From Candidatus Cloacimonadota bacterium (GTDB taxonomy: Bacteria > Cloacimonadota > Cloacimonadia > Cloacimonadales > TCS61): 6,034 nt of DNA. The notes under the pieces are model-generated. The model did no database searches and had not been told where the DNA came from. It was given only the letters and a program-made list of their open reading frames with translations. The position numbers and the translations under genes are program-made. The DNA is taken from contig JAGLWO010000152.1 of the NCBI GenBank assembly GCA_023133395.1, positions 1-6,034 on the forward strand. Direction: 5' to 3'. Shown here one piece after another: positions 5,871-6,034 of this stretch. Numbering within the stretch: the stretch's first letter is position 1; each line of letters begins with the position of its first letter.

Positions 5871-6034
5871 TTAAAACCCTGTAATCCATTCTAACAATAA
5901 ATTTGTTAGTGATATTAACAATGCCGCAATCGCTGAGTTCAAGCAGCCCTCAACCTTAAATTTTGGAACAAGAGCTGAAGCAATAATTAAACATAAACCA
6001 TTTACAAAGAACAGGAAAATTCCAAGAGTAATGA
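5871..6034 (-). CDS. Phage holin family 4 / YvlD-like membrane protein, C-terminal part
   Basis: Only the last 53 residues are visible; the start lies beyond the right edge. They show a hydrophobic helix (ITLGIFLFFVNGLCLIIASA), a short hairpin with LVPKFKVEG, a second hydrophobic stretch (NSAIAALLISLTNLLLEW) and a TAA stop. The order 'LGxxxFxxNxxxLxxxxxLVPxFxVxGxxxAxxxAxxxS' matches the small four-helix membrane proteins annotated as phage holin family 4 or YvlD (Pfam PF04020). The name is historical: such chromosomal genes are generally not part of a prophage, and nothing else here is phage-like. The hydrolase gene starts 27 nt downstream, so they are probably in one operon. The function is unknown; the family match is good for such a short stretch. 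Confidence 0.8.
   Translation of the reverse strand, partial: ITLGIFLFFVNGLCLIIASALVPKFKVEGCLNSAIAALLISLTNLLLEWITGF

Noticed and set aside
5871..6034. Holin-like protein as a sign of a prophage or lysis system
   Set aside because: The YvlD / holin-4 family is common in ordinary chromosomes, and no endolysin, integrase, capsid or other phage gene is present.
1..6034. Defence system, toxin-antitoxin pair, CRISPR array or transposon
   Set aside because: No nuclease, helicase, reverse transcriptase, transposase or toxin motifs, no regularly spaced repeats and no paired terminal repeats were seen. The GNAT protein is not paired with a small DNA-binding antitoxin gene.

Overview
The window is a compact, low-GC stretch in which every gene I can support lies on the minus strand, so it reads from right to left. 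There are eight genes, two of them cut by the window edges. Gaps are short (2 to 27 nt, one 14-nt overlap) except for two: about 117 nt before the DUF445 gene and about 170 nt before the small hypothetical gene. The host looks like a diderm (Gram-negative type) bacterium. It encodes a probable outer-membrane beta-barrel with a signal peptide, a lipoprotein with a clear lipobox, and an exported FKBP. Several genes have recognisable Shine-Dalgarno sites (GAGGA, GGGAG, AAGGA, AGGA). Together with AAA/ATA/AGA-rich codon use, this fits an AT-rich Bacteroidota relative or a candidate phylum such as Cloacimonadota, but the phylum is a guess.

Layout in transcription order. 6034-5871: C-terminus of a small membrane protein of the YvlD / phage-holin-4-like family. 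5843-4545: cytoplasmic-looking alpha/beta hydrolase of an uncharacterised family, with a Lys/Pro-rich insert. 4542-3505: exported protein that looks like an outer-membrane beta-barrel. 3518-2790: NodB-type polysaccharide deacetylase lipoprotein, overlapping the barrel gene. 2781-2338: GNAT acetyltransferase. 2220-943: DUF445 membrane protein, clearly more AT-rich than its neighbours. 769-380: small hypothetical protein. 367-1: exported FKBP-type peptidyl-prolyl isomerase, cut by the window edge.

The block from 5843 to 2338 (hydrolase, barrel, deacetylase, acetyltransferase) is packed like one transcription unit. The barrel and the deacetylase lipoprotein are both expected in the envelope, so a role in making, modifying or exporting a surface glycan is possible. 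No glycosyltransferase, synthase or transporter is visible here to support it. The DUF445 gene and the hypothetical-FKBP pair could each have their own promoter in the two longer gaps, but I could not identify convincing promoter boxes. There are no tRNAs, rRNAs, CRISPR arrays, insertion sequences or clear intrinsic terminators. Overall this looks like an ordinary chromosomal region with several uncharacterised genes. I found no clear evidence of a new defence or mobile system.
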